Assembly (NCBI GenBank): GCA_002709835.1
Contig: PAQX01000054.1
Location: forward strand, 13,021 to 52,473
Origin: Deltaproteobacteria bacterium
Lineage (GTDB): Bacteria; Myxococcota_A; UBA9160; UBA4427
Direction: 5' to 3'
Length of the DNA: 39,453 bases
Each line of letters opens with the position of its first letter. Position 1 is the stretch's first letter. Below the pieces are notes generated by a model. The model worked only from the letters and a program-made list of their open reading frames with translations, made no database searches and was not told the DNA's origin. The position numbers and the translations under genes are program-made. Positions 24,839 to 34,635 of the stretch are shown here, one piece after another.

Positions 24839-27800
24839 TCAATTCCCGCCGAGCACCCGGTCGAGCGCCTGGCCGACTCCCTTGCCGATCCCCTTCGTGA
24901 TCGTGTCGAGACCGATCCCCTGGAAGAGAAGCTTCGGGATGGCGGCAAGGGTCTCTGGGGTCATCTCGACCTCGGGCTCCGCGAGCGTGTTCGTCACCTT
25001 CGCGAGCTCGATCCGAATGGGATCCCGACCCGGCACCTCCGCGCCGGCGAGCCCACCGAGCGTCGAAACGAGATCGCTCTTGAGCAGCATCTCGCCGGTC
25101 ATGTCGATCGAGAGATCCGCCAGCCGCACCGGCCCGGTCAGCCGTGCTTCGTAGCCGGGATACGCCAGCCGAAGCGTCTCCGCCTCGACCCGCCCCTCTC
25201 CGATCTCGAACACCCCTTCGATGATCTCGAAACGCTCGGTGAAGAAATCGCCCACCGATCGGCCGCCCCGGAAGGGTCGGCTGAGTCGCGCAGCCACGCC
25301 GACCAGCGGAATCTGATCGAGGATCGTCCGCAGAAGAGACACCCCGCGAAGGCGCCCACCCCCGCTTTCGCCCACGCTGAAGCGTACGCCGCCGGCGAGA
25401 GTCGACGTCACGCCCGCTGGATCGTCGAGGTGCCCCGTCACCTGGCCAGTGAGTCGGAGCGGTCCATAGACCGTGTCCCTCGCGGACGTCAGGTTCGAGA
25501 GCACCTCGTTGGCCTCGACGTCCCCGGCAGTCTGGATGGCCAGATCGAAGCGACCCTCTCCGAGCGGGTCGTCGATCGCGCCCTTGATCGCGATCACCGC
25601 GGGACCGAGCTTCGCCTTGAGTCCCTTCGTCCTGACCCGCGTCTGTTCTGCGACGATCGTCCCGCGAAGCTGAACCCGTCCGGCATCGGGAATCGTGAGC
25701 GCAACGCCGCGGATCGCGATCCGCCCGCCGAACTGCCTTGGCTCACCGCCAACGAGCTCCACGGCGAGTCCGTCGAGCGCCACCTTGCCACGCGTCGACC
25801 AGGGGCCGATCACGGGAAGAATTTCTTGCCACCCCTCGAGGTCGATGTCGGTCGTCGTCACGGCGATGGTCGTCGAGTCTGCAATCGCTCCCTGCACCAG
25901 GATCTCGTCGACGTCGCGAAACGCGACGTCGGCCTCGAAGACGATCTCCCCGGTCTTTTCGGGGACGAAGCGCGCGATCCCCTCGGCCCGCACGTTCTCG
26001 GGCTTGGCGAAGGACGCTCCGTAACGAAGCGTCGTCGCGGTCAGGTCGAGCTTCGCGCGCCCCCGCGGTCTAGACAGGGGCTCCTTGATCTCGAGCGACA
26101 CCAGGAAGGGCCCGTCGAGGCTCGCGTCTCCGGCTTCGATCGCGCCCTGCTCTACCCCGAGTTCGAACGAAAGGAACTCGGGAGCAGCCACGTCCCCGAC
26201 CAGTCGCCCCTTCCCGGTCGCGAGCCCTTCGAGTCGAAGCGACGAATTCGGGATGAAGGGACGCACGATCGCGAGGTCGAAGGATTCGAAATTCGCATGG
26301 ACGTCGACCACGCCGGTGTTCGTCGACGTGCCCTCGAGCCGGATCACGCTGCCGTCGTCGAGGGCGAGCGCCCCGCTGAGATCGATTGGGCCCTCCCCTT
26401 CGATTCCGAGGGTGAGATCGAAACGGCCGGCGACGTCCACCGGGTCGCGAACGATCCGGGCGCCCGCGAGCGTGAGTCGCGTCGCGATCCGCTCGATCTG
26501 GCCCCCCGCGGTCCGCGCGAGGTCGACGTCCCCCGTCAGTCGACCTGCGATCCGCGTGCCTTTCGGGACCCAGGGCGCCAGGGGCGCGACGTCCACGTTC
26601 CCAAGGACGAGCTTCGCGTCGATCGCCCCGTCGAAGGTCGCCGTGCCTTCCGCGTCGACTCGCCCCCCGTCCTCGGCGAGAGCCACGGCCACGTCGAAGC
26701 GAAACGGGTCGGCGGGGCCGAGCCCGTCGAAACCGAGAACGAGGTCGAGGTCCCCCTTCAGGTCGAGCATCGTATCCGTATAGCGGGCATCGGGAATCCG
26801 AAGGTCGGTCGCGAGCTTCTCGATCCGACCGGTCTCCCCGACGACGAGGTCGACTCGTCCGCTGGCGCGTCCGGCGATCGCCATCTCGTCCCCCGCAAGC
26901 GCCGCAAAGGGAACGAGATCGAGCTCATCGAGGACGATCACCGAATCGAGCGCCCCCTCCAGGAACAGGTTCCCACCGAGGTCGGCTCTGCCCCGCTCCC
27001 CGAGGTCGACGGTCGCGTCGAAGGCGATTGGTCGATCGAGCGTCTGGGAAGCCACGAGGTCGAGTCGTCCCTGGAGGTCGAGCCCGAAGGTCGTGATGTC
27101 CATGCCTTCGACGCGGAGATTCGTCGCGAAGCTCGAGACGACACCGAGCGCGCCGTCGACTTCGATTCGTCCCGAAGCGAACCCGCCCACGGTCGCGTCG
27201 CTCACGTAGGGCTGGAGCTTCTCGAGGGCCACGGCGTCGAGCTCGACCGCCAGGTCGAAGAGTCCGGCGAGGGTGACGTCTCCCTGGATCGCCAGCGACC
27301 CGGCCTCTGCGCCGTTCGCATTGACACCACTCTCGAGATCGATGGACAGAGGCTGCTCGAGATCCTCACCGGTCGCTTCGAGCGAGAACCCGGTGAGCTC
27401 CCAGTCGAGGGGGCGCGACAGGGTCCGGTCGCGGATCACGATGCGCGCCTCCTCGACGACCAGCCGACGGAGCGCGAGCCCGAGTTCGCCGCCGTCGTCC
27501 TGCGAGGGCGGGGCCTCGGACGCGCCCTCGGAAGCGGGCGATCGGGTCGACGGATTGCTCGGCGCGAGAGGGAGCACGAGCCCTTCCGGCGTCCGCGTCA
27601 CGACGAGCTCGACGCCCTTGAAGACGAGACTCTCGACCTCGACCTTCCGTCGAAAAAGGGCCGCGGCGGAAAGGCGCAGGTCGATCGAGGCCGCCGAGAG
27701 CCGCGCATCCTCGGGATCGGCGATGTTCGCATCGAGGACCGGCTCTTCGAGGGTCAAGCGAAGCGGGACGATCCCGACGTCGAGATGACGCCAACCCACC

Positions 27801-27952
27801 GGCGTGCCGAGCAGCTCCTCGGCGTTCGCGCGCAGCGCGGCGCGGAACTCTTCGCCGTTCACGAGGCGCGGCAGCGCCACGGCAAGGGCCCCCACGACGA
27901 GAAGCGCGACCGCCACGAGCGCAGCGAGGAGTTTCGGGATCAGTCTGAGCAC
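24839..27952 (-). CDS. AsmA-family protein
   Basis: The 1037-residue protein has an N-terminal membrane anchor (about 7-30) followed directly by the AsmA N-terminal segment ALPRLVNGEEFRAALRANAEELLGTPVGWR. The long body is made of repeated beta-strand units with patterns such as VDATVDLGERGRADLGGN, as in AsmA/TamB-like bridge proteins that carry lipids across the periplasm. The C-terminal part (SDLVSTLGGL, EVEMTPETLAAIPKLL) resembles AsmA-like C-termini. GTG 27952 has GGAGG 4 nt upstream. It lies 57 bp after gatB on the same strand, so it may share a transcript with gatCAB. A large antisense open frame on the plus strand covers it and is a shadow. Confidence 0.85.
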   Translation of the reverse strand: MLRLIPKLLAALVAVALLVVGALAVALPRLVNGEEFRAALRANAEELLGTPVGWRHLDVGIVPLRLTLEEPVLDANIADPEDARLSAASIDLRLSAAALFRRKVEVESLVFKGVELVVTRTPEGLVLPLAPSNPSTRSPASEGASEAPPSQDDGGELGLALRRLVVEEARIVIRDRTLSRPLDWELTGFSLEATGEDLEQPLSIDLESGVNANGAEAGSLAIQGDVTLAGLFDLAVELDAVALEKLQPYVSDATVGGFASGRIEVDGALGVVSSFATNLRVEGMDITTFGLDLQGRLDLVASQTLDRPIAFDATVDLGERGRADLGGNLFLEGALDSVIVLDELDLVPFAALAGDEMAIAGRASGRVDLVVGETGRIEKLATDLRIPDARYTDTMLDLKGDLDLVLGFDGLGPADPFRFDVAVALAEDGGRVDAEGTATFDGAIDAKLVLGNVDVAPLAPWVPKGTRIAGRLTGDVDLARTAGGQIERIATRLTLAGARIVRDPVDVAGRFDLTLGIEGEGPIDLSGALALDDGSVIRLEGTSTNTGVVDVHANFESFDLAIVRPFIPNSSLRLEGLATGKGRLVGDVAAPEFLSFELGVEQGAIEAGDASLDGPFLVSLEIKEPLSRPRGRAKLDLTATTLRYGASFAKPENVRAEGIARFVPEKTGEIVFEADVAFRDVDEILVQGAIADSTTIAVTTTDIDLEGWQEILPVIGPWSTRGKVALDGLAVELVGGEPRQFGGRIAIRGVALTIPDAGRVQLRGTIVAEQTRVRTKGLKAKLGPAVIAIKGAIDDPLGEGRFDLAIQTAGDVEANEVLSNLTSARDTVYGPLRLTGQVTGHLDDPAGVTSTLAGGVRFSVGESGGGRLRGVSLLRTILDQIPLVGVAARLSRPFRGGRSVGDFFTERFEIIEGVFEIGEGRVEAETLRLAYPGYEARLTGPVRLADLSIDMTGEMLLKSDLVSTLGGLAGAEVPGRDPIRIELAKVTNTLAEPEVEMTPETLAAIPKLLFQGIGLDTITKGIGKGVGQALDRVLGGN

Positions 27953-28009
27953 CGCGCCTCCGGCCCTGTCCGCTCGAGGCCCCTGTGAAGCGTCGAAGTC
28001 GCGCCGAAC

Positions 28010-29518
28010 CTATCCGCGAATCTTCTCCGCCAGTGCCTTCCGGACCTGCCCGGGTTCCGCCTTGCCCTGGCTCGCCTTCATGACCTGCCCCATCAGGAAG
28101 TTGAGGGGCTTGTCATCGCCGTCGCGAACCTGCTGGACCACGTCGGCGTTCGCCGCGATGACCTCGTCGACGAAGGCATCGATCGCTCCGGCGTCGGAGA
28201 CCGCCTCGAGGCCCCGATCGACCATCATCGCCTCGGGGTCACCGCCCTCCGCAACGAGGTCTGGGAACAGCTGCGCCGCGCTCTTCTGGGTCAGGCGACC
28301 CTCCTCCACGAGGCCGATCAGCGAACCCAGCATCGCCGGTGTGAGCGCCAGATCTTCGATCTCGCACTCGCGCTCCTTGAGCTCGCGGAGGACGTCACGG
28401 GTGATCCAGTTCGCGGCCGACTTCGGCGCCCCGCAGCCCTTCGCGGTTTCCTCGAAGAAATCCGCGAGAGTCCGACTGGCCGTGAGAACGCCCGCATCGT
28501 ACGAGGAGAGCGCGTACTCCGACTCGAAGCGCGCCCGCTTCTCCTCGGGAAGCTCGGGAAGCGCTTCGCGCACCGCGTCGATCTTCTCCGCCGGGATGCG
28601 AAGCGGAATCAGGTCCGGATCCGGGAAGTACCGGTAGTCGTCCGAGTTCTCCTTGAGGCGCTGGACGTGGGTCCTGCGGCGGTCCGGGTCGTAGCCCATC
28701 GTCGCTTGCACGACCTCGCCGCCATCCTCGATCAACTCCAGCTGACGGATCGCCTCGGCCTCGATCGCGTCCTCGACGTGGGTGAAGGAGTTCAGGTTCT
28801 TGATCTCGGTGCGCGTTCCGAACTCGGCCCCCTTCTCGCGAATCGAGACGTTGGCATCGCACCGGAACTGCCCTTTTTCCATGTCGGCGTCGGAGACGCC
28901 GATGTACCGGAGAATCGAGCGCAGCGTCCGCAGATAGGCGCTGGCTTCCTGAGGCGAGCGGAGGTCCGGCTCCGAGACGATCTCAAGGAGCGGCACGCCC
29001 GCGCGGTTCAGATCGATGCAGGAATCATCGGAGCCCGCAATCGCGATGTCATGGATCGACTTGCCCGCGTCTTCCTCGATGTGCGCGCGAGTGACCCCGA
29101 TCCGTTTGCGCTCCATCTCGGGGGCTGCGCCCTTCTTCTTCGCTTTGCCCGTGCCCGCGGAGGTCTCGGCGGGCTCGACCTCGATATCGAGCCACCCCTC
29201 GGAGACGACAGGCTCCTCGAACTGCGAGATCTGGTAGCCCTTGGGCAGATCGGGATAGAAGTAGTTCTTACGCGCAAAGATCGACTCTTCGTTCACCGTG
29301 GCATGGATCGCCAGACCTAGACGGATCGCGAGCTCGACGACGCGCTCGTTCAGGACGGGCAGAACACCGGGAAGCGCGAGGTCGATCGGATGGACCGAGT
29401 GGTTCGGATCCTCTCCGTAACGGACGGGCGCCGGGCTGAAGAGCTTCGAGTCGGTCTTGAGGTGGGTGTGCACCTCGAGGCCGATCACCATTTCGTAGTT
29501 CTCGGGGAGGACGGACAT
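28010..29518 (-). CDS. gatB: Asp-tRNA(Asn)/Glu-tRNA(Gln) amidotransferase subunit B
   Basis: The 502-residue protein starts with EMVIGLEVHTHLKTDSKLFSP and contains the GatB landmarks VHPIDLALPGVLPVLNE, KNYFYPDLPKGYQISQ, DLNRAGVPLLEIVSEPD, SLRYIGVSDADMEKGQFRCD-like and the C-terminal YqeY-like tail ending QVRKALAEKIRG. GatB carries the tRNA-binding and amidation active site for glutaminyl- and asparaginyl-tRNA formation. A short Lys-rich insertion (GKAKKKG) sits before the IGVTRAHIEEDAG motif. ATG 29518 was chosen over the open frame to 29587 because the conserved start is there and it follows the gatA stop by 4 nt. Confidence 0.95.
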   Translation of the reverse strand: MSVLPENYEMVIGLEVHTHLKTDSKLFSPAPVRYGEDPNHSVHPIDLALPGVLPVLNERVVELAIRLGLAIHATVNEESIFARKNYFYPDLPKGYQISQFEEPVVSEGWLDIEVEPAETSAGTGKAKKKGAAPEMERKRIGVTRAHIEEDAGKSIHDIAIAGSDDSCIDLNRAGVPLLEIVSEPDLRSPQEASAYLRTLRSILRYIGVSDADMEKGQFRCDANVSIREKGAEFGTRTEIKNLNSFTHVEDAIEAEAIRQLELIEDGGEVVQATMGYDPDRRRTHVQRLKENSDDYRYFPDPDLIPLRIPAEKIDAVREALPELPEEKRARFESEYALSSYDAGVLTASRTLADFFEETAKGCGAPKSAANWITRDVLRELKERECEIEDLALTPAMLGSLIGLVEEGRLTQKSAAQLFPDLVAEGGDPEAMMVDRGLEAVSDAGAIDAFVDEVIAANADVVQQVRDGDDKPLNFLMGQVMKASQGKAEPGQVRKALAEKIRG

Positions 29519-29522
29519 GATG

Positions 29523-30998
29523 TTATTTCGACTCCGTCGGCCGAAGCGTGTGATGGCCGGTACGTCGTTCGAAGGCGTCCCCGACACGGAGGATCGTCGC
29601 CTCGTCGAGGGGCTTGCCGATCAGCTGGAGTCCGACGGGCATCCCATCCGAGAGGCCACACGGCATGGAAAGCCCCGGAAGACCGGCCAGGTTGACCGAC
29701 GTCGTGTAGACGTCCGACAGGTACATCGCGAGCGGGTCGTCGCTCTTCTCACCGAGCCCGAACGCCGTCTCCGGCATGGTCGGCGTCACGATCAGATCGC
29801 AAGACGCGAAGGCCTGCTCGAAGTCTCGGCGGATCAGCGTTCGGACGCGCTGGGCCTTGCCGTAATAGGCGTCGTAGTACCCGGCGGAAAGCACGTAGGT
29901 CCCGAGCAGGATCCGTCGCTTCACCTCGTCGCCGAAGCCCTCCGATCGGGAGCGCGTGTAGAGATCCTGCAGGTCTTCGGGTCGGTCGGCGCGACGCCCG
30001 TATCGGACGCCATCGAACCGGGCGAGGTTGCTCGACGCCTCCGCCGTCGCGATCACGTAGTAGGTCGCGATCGCGTGCTCCGTATGGGGAAGAGAGACGG
30101 GCACGGTCTTGGCACCGGCGCTCTCGAGCTCGCCGATCGCTTCCTTGACGCGCGCGAGGACGCCCGGATCGACGCCTTCCTCGACGAAGTACTCCTCGGG
30201 CAGACCGATCGTGAGTCCCGCGACGTCCCCGTCCAGCGCATCGGTAAAGGAAGGCACGTCTTCGGGAACCGAGGTCGAGTCCCGCGCATCGTGGCCGGCG
30301 ATCACCTCCAGGGTCGCCGCACAGTCGGCGACGCTCCGGCCGAAGGGACCGATCTGGTCGAGCGAAGACGCGAAGGCGACGAGTCCCCAGCGCGAGACGC
30401 GACCGTAGGTCGGCTTCAGCCCGACGACGCCGCAAAAGCTGGCGGGCTGACGGATCGAGCCGCCGGTATCGGAACCGAGGGCGACGGGCACGAGGCCTGC
30501 GGCCACGGCGGCGGCCGATCCGCCCGAGCTACCGCCGCAGGCCTTGCTCGGGTCCCAGGGATTCCGGGCCTCCCCGTGAATGGTGTTCTCGGTCGACGAG
30601 CCCATGGCGAACTCGTCCATGTTCGCTCGGCCGACGATGATCGCGCCGGCTTCGCGCAGCTTCTCGGTCACCGTCGCGTCGTAGGGCGAAACGAAGTCCT
30701 CGAGCATGCGCGAAGCACAGGTCGCGGGCTCCCCGGCCTGGACGATGTTGTCCTTCAGCAGGATCGGCACGCCATCGAGGGGCGAGCGCGCGCCACCCGA
30801 AGCGATCCGCTCGGCCGCCGCTGCGGCTTCGGCGCGGGCGGCCTCCGGCCGGGTCGAGGTGACCGCCGACAGGCTCGCCGTCGCCTCGATCCGGGCGAGG
30901 CTCGCGTCGACCAGGTCGCTCGGGGACACGTCGCCGCCGTCGAGGGCGGCTCGCTGCTCCGCGAGGGCCGTCGCGAGGAAGTCTTCTGCCTGACCCAT
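29523..30998 (-). CDS. gatA: Asp-tRNA(Asn)/Glu-tRNA(Gln) amidotransferase subunit A
   Basis: The 491-residue amidase-signature protein has the catalytic Lys in PILLKDN, the Gly/Ser loop [14 protein letters not shown] and the nucleophile region [16 protein letters not shown], completing the Ser-cisSer-Lys triad. The end segments [15 protein letters not shown] and [19 protein letters not shown] are also typical. It releases ammonia from glutamine and passes it to GatB. ATG 30998 lies 4 nt after the gatC stop, with GGAGGA at 9 nt, so gatC-gatA-gatB form one operon. Confidence 0.95.
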   Translation of the reverse strand: MGQAEDFLATALAEQRAALDGGDVSPSDLVDASLARIEATASLSAVTSTRPEAARAEAAAAAERIASGGARSPLDGVPILLKDNIVQAGEPATCASRMLEDFVSPYDATVTEKLREAGAIIVGRANMDEFAMGSSTENTIHGEARNPWDPSKACGGSSGGSAAAVAAGLVPVALGSDTGGSIRQPASFCGVVGLKPTYGRVSRWGLVAFASSLDQIGPFGRSVADCAATLEVIAGHDARDSTSVPEDVPSFTDALDGDVAGLTIGLPEEYFVEEGVDPGVLARVKEAIGELESAGAKTVPVSLPHTEHAIATYYVIATAEASSNLARFDGVRYGRRADRPEDLQDLYTRSRSEGFGDEVKRRILLGTYVLSAGYYDAYYGKAQRVRTLIRRDFEQAFASCDLIVTPTMPETAFGLGEKSDDPLAMYLSDVYTTSVNLAGLPGLSMPCGLSDGMPVGLQLIGKPLDEATILRVGDAFERRTGHHTLRPTESK

Positions 30999-31002
30999 GC
31001 GC

Positions 31003-31299
31003 CTAGTCCTCCTCCAGAACCTTGGGAACGAGGAAGGCGGTGCCCTGGGCGGCCGGCGCATTCGAGACCGCCAGCTCCGGGTCGAAGGGCTCGGCGGGGG
31101 CATCTGGCCTCATCGGGGTCGCCAGATCGAAACCGTGGGCGGTTGGCTCCACCCCCTCTGTATCAAGGGCGTCGAGCGACTTCACGTGACCCAGGATCTG
31201 CTCGAGATCCCGCGCCATGGCCTGTGCCTCCTCCTCGGAGAAAGTCAGGCGAGCGAGCTGCGCCACATAGGCGACGTCTTCGGGGCCGATAGTCGACAT
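31003..31299 (-). CDS. gatC: Asp-tRNA(Asn)/Glu-tRNA(Gln) amidotransferase subunit C
   Basis: The 98-residue protein matches the GatC family: [21 protein letters not shown], then [21 protein letters not shown] and the closing [26 protein letters not shown]. GatC wraps around GatA and holds it to GatB. ATG 31299 was chosen; the open frame to 31413 adds a non-conserved stretch. There is no Shine-Dalgarno, but TAACGT lies 7 nt upstream, suggesting a leaderless message. It is divergent from the DEAD-box helicase gene across 86 bp. Confidence 0.92.
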   Translation of the reverse strand: MSTIGPEDVAYVAQLARLTFSEEEAQAMARDLEQILGHVKSLDALDTEGVEPTAHGFDLATPMRPDAPAEPFDPELAVSNAPAAQGTAFLVPKVLEED

Positions 31300-31306
31300 C
31301 CGGTCG

Positions 31307-31312
31307 ACGTTA
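31307..31312 (-). promoter_or_regulatory. TAACGT -10 candidate, leaderless start of gatC
   Basis: On the minus strand TAACGT ends 7 nt before the gatC ATG at 31299, with no Shine-Dalgarno in between. Confidence 0.4.
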
Positions 31313-31345
31313 GCACGGCCTGCGGGGACGAAGGGGGGCACCGGA

Positions 31346-31374
31346 TTGCGTCGAAACCCGGCGAGGGGTACGGT
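31346..31374 (+). promoter_or_regulatory. putative sigma70-type promoter of the DEAD-box gene
   Basis: TTGCGT (31346-31351) and TACGGT (31369-31374) are separated by 17 bp. The -10 is 11 nt before the ATG, giving a very short or absent leader. It was found by eye and is weak. Confidence 0.3.
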
Positions 31375-31385
31375 GCCGCCCGCAC

Positions 31386-32969
31386 ATGACTGAAACACAA
31401 GAACTTTCTGCACTCTTCGCCGAGGTCGCCGAGGACATCCAGCGCTCGATCAAGGATCTCGGCTGGAGCAGCCCGACTCCCGTCCAGGCCGCGGCGATCC
31501 CCAAGATGCGCCAGGGCGGTGACCTGATCGTCCAGGCCATGACCGGCTCTGGAAAGACCGGGGCCTTCGGGATCCCGCTCGTGGAGGCGATCGACACGGC
31601 TTCGACGGACACCCAGGCGATCGTCCTCCTCCCGACTCGGGAGCTCGCCAACCAGGTGGCCGTCGAGCTCGACCAGCTCGGCCAGTACCGTGGCGTTCGG
31701 ACCCTCCCCATCTACGGGGGTGTCGCCTATGGCCCCCAACTCGAAGGCCTCGAGAAGGGTGCCCACATCATCGTGGGTACACCCGGCCGGATCCTCGATC
31801 ACCTCAAGAACGATCGGATGGATCTCTCGAAGACCAAGGTCCTCGTCCTCGACGAAGCAGACGAGATGCTGAGCCTCGGCTTCTGGCCCGACATGAAGGA
31901 AGTCGCGAGCTTCCTGCCGAAGAAGCGCCAATCCCATCTCTTCTCCGCGACCATGCCCGAGAAGGTCCGGTCTCTCTCCCGATTCTTCCTGACCGACCCC
32001 GAAGACGTGACGATCGAGGTCGACGGCGGCTCGCCCCAGAAGATCGAGCACTTCTATTACATGTGCCCCGCTTCCGAGAAGGAAGCGACGCTCGCGCGGA
32101 TCCTCCAATACGAGAACCCGCCGACCGCGATCATCTTCTGCAATACGAAGGCGGACGTCCGATTCATCACCGCCTATCTCTCCAAGCGCGGCTTCAACAT
32201 CGACCAGATCTCAGGCGATCTTCCCCAGTCCGCCCGCGAGCGCGCGATCGCCAAGATCAAGCAAGGCAAGCTCCGCTACCTGGTCGCGACCGACGTCGCC
32301 GCGCGCGGAATCGACATCAGCGACCTCGCCTACGTCGTGAACTACACCACCTCGGATTCGCCCGAGGTCTACGTCCACCGCACGGGCCGAACCGGTCGCG
32401 CGGGCAAGAGCGGCGTGGCGATCTCACTGATCTCCGGGCTCGATATCGGCAACTTCAAGTTCATGCAAACCGTGAACGGAACGACGATCAAGGAAAAGAA
32501 GATCCCGACGGAGCGAGCCGTCGCGCGTCGTCTCGAAAAGCGGAAGGCCGAAGAAGCCGAAGAAACGGAGCGCAAGGAGCAGGAAGCCGAACTCGACACC
32601 CTGCGCGAGCGCGCCGACGAAGACCTCGCCGCGATCTCCGCCGACGACGCCGAAGCGCGAATCGGCCGGATGCGCGTCTACGTGGATCAGCTCGCCGCGA
32701 ACGAAGAGGGCCGCGCCGAGCTCGCACGCTTCGCCGCCGCGTACCTCGTTGCGCGTCCCGCGAAGACGGAGCCCGCCCCCGTCCAATCCGAAGCGGCGGA
32801 CGACGATCTCGGACTCCCCGCGGTCGAGGACCGCGAAACCGAACGCGCGCGCGAAGACGCGGAGCGCGGGGAAGAGGGAGGCGAACGCAAGCGTCCCCGC
32901 CGCGGTCGTGGACGACGGAGCGGCGGCGACCGAGGCGGTCGCGGCGGCGGCGAACGCCGACGACGGTAG
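31386..32969 (+). CDS. DEAD-box ATP-dependent RNA helicase
   Basis: The 527-residue protein has all core motifs: the Q-motif region WSSPTPVQAAAIP, AMTGSGKT, PTRELANQ, TPGRILDHL, DEADEMLS, SAT, IIFCNTKADV, VATDVAARGIDI and HRTGRTGRAGKSG. A charged helical tail (about 375-460) and an Arg/Gly-rich end (RRGRGRRSGGDRGGRGG) follow, as in DeaD/CsdA and RhlE-type helicases that unwind structured RNA in ribosome assembly and mRNA decay. No clear Shine-Dalgarno precedes the ATG, and a weak promoter overlaps the start region. The exact subfamily is not certain. Confidence 0.93.
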   Translation: MTETQELSALFAEVAEDIQRSIKDLGWSSPTPVQAAAIPKMRQGGDLIVQAMTGSGKTGAFGIPLVEAIDTASTDTQAIVLLPTRELANQVAVELDQLGQYRGVRTLPIYGGVAYGPQLEGLEKGAHIIVGTPGRILDHLKNDRMDLSKTKVLVLDEADEMLSLGFWPDMKEVASFLPKKRQSHLFSATMPEKVRSLSRFFLTDPEDVTIEVDGGSPQKIEHFYYMCPASEKEATLARILQYENPPTAIIFCNTKADVRFITAYLSKRGFNIDQISGDLPQSARERAIAKIKQGKLRYLVATDVAARGIDISDLAYVVNYTTSDSPEVYVHRTGRTGRAGKSGVAISLISGLDIGNFKFMQTVNGTTIKEKKIPTERAVARRLEKRKAEEAEETERKEQEAELDTLRERADEDLAAISADDAEARIGRMRVYVDQLAANEEGRAELARFAAAYLVARPAKTEPAPVQSEAADDDLGLPAVEDRETERAREDAERGEEGGERKRPRRGRGRRSGGDRGGRGGGERRRR

Positions 32970-33005
32970 GCCCCGCGAAGCGCAGGGTCAGGAAAAGGCC
33001 CGCGC

Positions 33006-33011
33006 TAGGCT
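33006..33011 (+). promoter_or_regulatory. TAGGCT -10 candidate, leaderless start of the GST-like gene
   Basis: TAGGCT ends 6 nt before the ATG at 33018, with GGCGCC between, and no Shine-Dalgarno is present. Confidence 0.45.
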
Positions 33012-33017
33012 GGCGCC

Positions 33018-34343
33018 ATGTACCGACTCTTCTCGTGGGAACACAGCTACTTCTCCGGCAAGGTCCGCAGCTACCTCCGCTATAAGCAGCGGATGGGGGA
33101 CCTCAGTCCGGGCTGGGAGGACGTCCTCGCGACACCGGAGCTGATCGCGGGACTGCTCACCCCTCGCTCCGGAAGCGGCGCCATCCCGCAGCTCCAAGCC
33201 CCAGACGGTACCTGGATCCAGGATTCGAGCGAGATCCTGGACTTCTGCGAGGCCGCCCATCCCGGGATCCCCGTCACGCCCGGCCCTGACCGCCCGCGCC
33301 AACGGCTCGTGTCCTATCTGATCGAGCTGCTCGCCGACGAGTGGGTCGTCGTCCCGGGCTTCTGGGAGCGCTGGTTCTTCAGCGAGAACGGGCGCGCGCC
33401 GAGCCACCGCGGCTTCAACGAACAGCAATGGGGCGCGGTGATGAATCCGGACGCAACCGGCCCGGATCGGCGCGCCGCCGGTGCCGGATTCTTCGAGGCC
33501 GCTTTCGGCATCTCCACGTCCCGCACCGATCCGAAGGGCGTGTACGCCGGCCTCGTCCATCTCGGTTGCACCGAGAAGACCGAACGCGCCTGGCAGGCGA
33601 GCCAGCACAGGCTACTCGAGCGCCTCGAGGTCCACTTCGGGAAGCACGACTTCGTGCTCGGGGGAAGGCCGAGCCTGGCGGACTTCGGGCTCATGGGACC
33701 GCTCTATGCCCACCTCTTCCGGGATGCCGTTCCGGGCTTCGCGATGCGGACCCACTTCCCCCTCGTCTGTGAATGGGTCGAGCGCACGAACGGCGAGGGC
33801 TCGCTCAACGCCCGGACCTACGACCAGAAGCTCTACTCCCTCGACGCACGCGGCGAGCTCGTCGCGAGAACCGCGAACACAGACGACGGCGAGTGGCTGC
33901 CCGACGACGCGCTCCCGGAGACGCTACTCCCGGTGCTGGAGATCTTCTTCGAAGAGATGTGGCCCGTGTTGCGCGACGCGACCGAGACACTCCGCACCTT
34001 CATCGCGAGCAACGCTCACCGCGTTGGCGACGAACTCCCGGGAAAGACGTTCACGGCGACCCCGGGCTTCATCGACCTCCAGACCGGAGAAGGCCCGCTG
34101 ACCCATGTGTTCCGAATCGGCGAGATCAAGAGCCGTCGCATGGTCGTGCCCTATCAGACATGGATGCTGGGGCGGATCGCGAAGGCGATTGCGCCCTGCG
34201 TCGCGAACGACGCAGCCCGCGCGTCCCTGTCCAGACTCCTGTCGGACTACGACGGCGGCGACGCCTTCCTGTCGCTGGACGCGTTCCTGTCGGGAGCGCG
34301 TGTTCGCAAAGAGGGAGCGCTGCTCTTCTCGACCGCCGACTGA
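33018..34343 (+). CDS. glutathione S-transferase-like protein, about twice normal length
   Basis: The 441-residue protein starts with a thioredoxin-fold GST N-domain (YRLFSWEHSYFSGKVRSYLRYK, then IPQLQAPDGTWIQDSSEILDF). The helical C-domain follows (LLERLEVHFGKHDFVLGGRPSLADFGLMGPLYAH). After about residue 270 there are 170 further residues with no match I recognise. Ordinary GSTs have 200-240 residues. GSTs conjugate or reduce hydrophobic compounds with glutathione. The start ATG lacks a Shine-Dalgarno but has TAGGCT 6 nt upstream, matching the hydrolase gene at 20277. No obvious partner gene is adjacent. Confidence 0.8.
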   Translation: MYRLFSWEHSYFSGKVRSYLRYKQRMGDLSPGWEDVLATPELIAGLLTPRSGSGAIPQLQAPDGTWIQDSSEILDFCEAAHPGIPVTPGPDRPRQRLVSYLIELLADEWVVVPGFWERWFFSENGRAPSHRGFNEQQWGAVMNPDATGPDRRAAGAGFFEAAFGISTSRTDPKGVYAGLVHLGCTEKTERAWQASQHRLLERLEVHFGKHDFVLGGRPSLADFGLMGPLYAHLFRDAVPGFAMRTHFPLVCEWVERTNGEGSLNARTYDQKLYSLDARGELVARTANTDDGEWLPDDALPETLLPVLEIFFEEMWPVLRDATETLRTFIASNAHRVGDELPGKTFTATPGFIDLQTGEGPLTHVFRIGEIKSRRMVVPYQTWMLGRIAKAIAPCVANDAARASLSRLLSDYDGGDAFLSLDAFLSGARVRKEGALLFSTAD

Positions 34344-34635
34344 GGCTGACGCGACACAATCAGACCCCGCCGTGCTCTCCGAGCATGGTGAAGACCCCGA
34401 ACGAATCCCGGGTCACAGAGACCCTCAACGTACGTCGACTCCTCGCCGTCACTCCGCGCGTAGGCCACTCAATCGCACTTCGCGTGACGACGAATCGGCA
34501 GGCAATGTCGCACTCGAAAGCGATCGCTTCCAAGAGTGTCCCTCCCGCCCGGAAATCTCTTTCAGCTCCAGCATGAACGGACCCGATCAGAACCCTGATT
34601 CAACTTTTACGGCGCGAGCCGTGCGGGAGAAGGCG
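34344..34635. other. gap before the CheY-like gene
   Basis: About 290 bp without a convincing gene. The receiver frame is open upstream, so an ATG at 34574 could add 20 residues to the receiver, but that stretch is polar and not conserved-looking. A short ATCAG/CTGAT inverted repeat lies at 34586-34599. Nothing else is seen. Confidence 0.5.

Noticed and set aside
22614..25154. 846-residue plus-strand open frame
   Set aside because: It is antisense to the receiver/J-domain gene and flanking genes; no domain seen.
24785..27988. 1067-residue open frame on the plus strand
   Set aside because: It is antisense to the AsmA-like gene, has low-complexity charged composition and no recognisable domain; long shadow frames are common at this GC content.
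34105..34635. N-terminal extension of the CheY-like protein
   Set aside because: The open frame overlaps the GST-like gene in another frame, and the receiver begins cleanly at ATG 34636 with a ribosome binding site.
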